Source: Synechococcales cyanobacterium PMM_0036
GTDB lineage: Bacteria > Cyanobacteriota > Cyanobacteriia > Elainellales > Elainellaceae
Length of the DNA: 5,422 bases
Direction of reading: 5' to 3'
NCBI GenBank assembly: GCA_949127645.1
Contig: CASBQM010000577.1
Span: 1-5,422, forward strand
Both the position numbers and the translations under genes were made by a program. Under the pieces are notes generated by a model. That model worked only from the letters and a program-made list of their open reading frames with translations. It searched no databases and was not told the DNA's origin. Position 1 is the stretch's first letter. Every line of letters starts with the position of its first letter. This document shows positions 4,566-5,422 of the stretch, in pieces.

Positions 4566-5422
4566 TTGGATCTTGCGACTCTCTGGACTCTAGCGGCACC
4601 GCCGATCGTGGGTGGCATCATTGGCTACTTCACCAATGACATTGCCATCAAGATGCTGTTTCGCCCCTATCGGGCGCTGTATATTGGCGGCAGACGGCTT
4701 CCCTTCACCCCCGGCCTTATTCCTAGCAACCAGGAGCGTCTGGCAAAGCGCATCGCCGATACCATCATGGGATCGCTGCTGACTCCTGACGAGCTAAAAA
4801 ATCTGGCGCGGAAGCTGCTGCAAACCGAGCGTATCCAGGCGGCAATCTACTGGCTACTGGGTCTGGCGCTAGAACAAGCTCAGGGAGTCAATGAAGAAAA
4901 GGCGATCAAGATTGTTGCCAATATCCTCAGAGATCTGCTAGGGCAGTCATTACCCCGCCTGATTAAGGTAATGGCGCGGCGCGAAGACTTTTTGGAAACT
5001 CAGCTTAACCAAATTTTTGATCAGGTGCTTCTAGAGCTGAGGCTAACCGAAGCACAGGCAGTTCAGCTCTCCGATTGGCTGCTCCAGACCGTATTGCCGC
5101 CTGATGCCATTCGACAGGCGCTAGTCGATTTTTTGACCGATCGCAATATTCGGGTAATTGACGAAGGCTTGCGTGAGAAGACTAGCGGCACCTACTGGGT
5201 GGTTGCCAATTTATTTGGGGTGCGCAATACCCTGACGCGACTGCGGACTTACTGTTTGGACGATCGGGAACAGAGCAACGCCCGCATTGCCGAACTGGTC
5301 ACTTCTCTGGGCATTCAAGCCCGCCTCAAAGAGCTATTGCAAAATCTTTCGTTGCAAAACCTGCCTGTCTCCACCGTGCGGCAATTGCGAAAAACCATGC
5401 GAGACAGCGTCCGGGGCTATAT
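4566..5422 (+). CDS. DUF445 family protein (YheB/UPF0754-like), C-terminus beyond the window
   Basis: About 285 residues are visible and the frame is open at the window edge. The N-terminus LDLATLWTLAAPPIVGGIIG is a hydrophobic segment that probably inserts into the membrane. It leads into YFTNDIAIKMLFRPYRALYI and GRRLPFTPGLIPSNQERLA, the two signature stretches of DUF445. The rest (residues ~65-285) is helical and charged, for example TPDELKNLARKLLQTERIQ and TDRNIRVIDEGLREKTSG, with no transmembrane segment visible so far. The family is membrane-associated and its biochemical role is not established; B. subtilis YheB is a relative. The start is taken as TTG 4566, the first start codon after an in-frame stop at 4545 and directly before the conserved hydrophobic segment; there is no Shine-Dalgarno sequence. 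It follows menG by 43 bp without an obvious terminator, so an operon is plausible. Confidence 0.85.
   Translation, partial: MDLATLWTLAAPPIVGGIIGYFTNDIAIKMLFRPYRALYIGGRRLPFTPGLIPSNQERLAKRIADTIMGSLLTPDELKNLARKLLQTERIQAAIYWLLGLALEQAQGVNEEKAIKIVANILRDLLGQSLPRLIKVMARREDFLETQLNQIFDQVLLELRLTEAQAVQLSDWLLQTVLPPDAIRQALVDFLTDRNIRVIDEGLREKTSGTYWVVANLFGVRNTLTRLRTYCLDDREQSNARIAELVTSLGIQARLKELLQNLSLQNLPVSTVRQLRKTMRDSVRGY

Noticed and set aside
1..5422. CRISPR array, tRNA, insertion sequence, toxin-antitoxin or defence genes
   Set aside because: I looked on both strands and saw no spaced direct repeats, cloverleaf-like sequence, transposase motif or terminal inverted repeats, and no gene of those families.

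Overview
This window comes from a cyanobacterium. Three things point that way: five copies of the octamer GCGATCGC (HIP1, a cyanobacterial genome signature) at 142, 1382, 2531, 3378 and 3621; a MenG/UbiE methyltransferase of the type cyanobacteria use for phylloquinone; and a long unknown protein whose opening resembles a family I associate with cyanobacteria. A closer placement (for example Leptolyngbya-like) would be a guess.

Layout. Positions 1-315 (minus strand) hold the first ~79 residues of the cell-wall ligase MurF. At about position 66-90 this sequence gives way, in a different reading frame, to the C-terminal signature of a MacB/FtsX-type ABC transporter permease. This junction is the oddest thing in the window, and it lies at the window edge. 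A 416-bp divergent intergenic region with several palindromes and a 14-bp tandem duplication follows. Next, on the plus strand, come a 420-residue conserved protein of unknown function (765-2027), ribosomal protein S21 rpsU (2174-2353, too short for routine ORF calling but clear), a 373-bp spacer with two hairpins and a 15-bp tandem duplication, a REC-GAF response regulator (2727-3638), menG (3755-4522), and a DUF445 membrane-associated protein (4566 to the window end, truncated).

How the genes relate. This is mostly housekeeping sequence, not a defence island, mobile element or biosynthetic cluster. menG and the DUF445 gene are only 43 bp apart with no clear terminator and may be co-transcribed. 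The other genes are separated by 116-373 bp and look like independent units. Only rpsU has a strong Shine-Dalgarno sequence; the others lack one.

I found no convincing new multi-gene system. The points that merit checking are the murF/permease chimera, four separate short tandem duplications of 14-15 bp (three of them in or near coding starts), the palindromes upstream of the plus-strand genes, and a two-domain regulator with no visible output domain.
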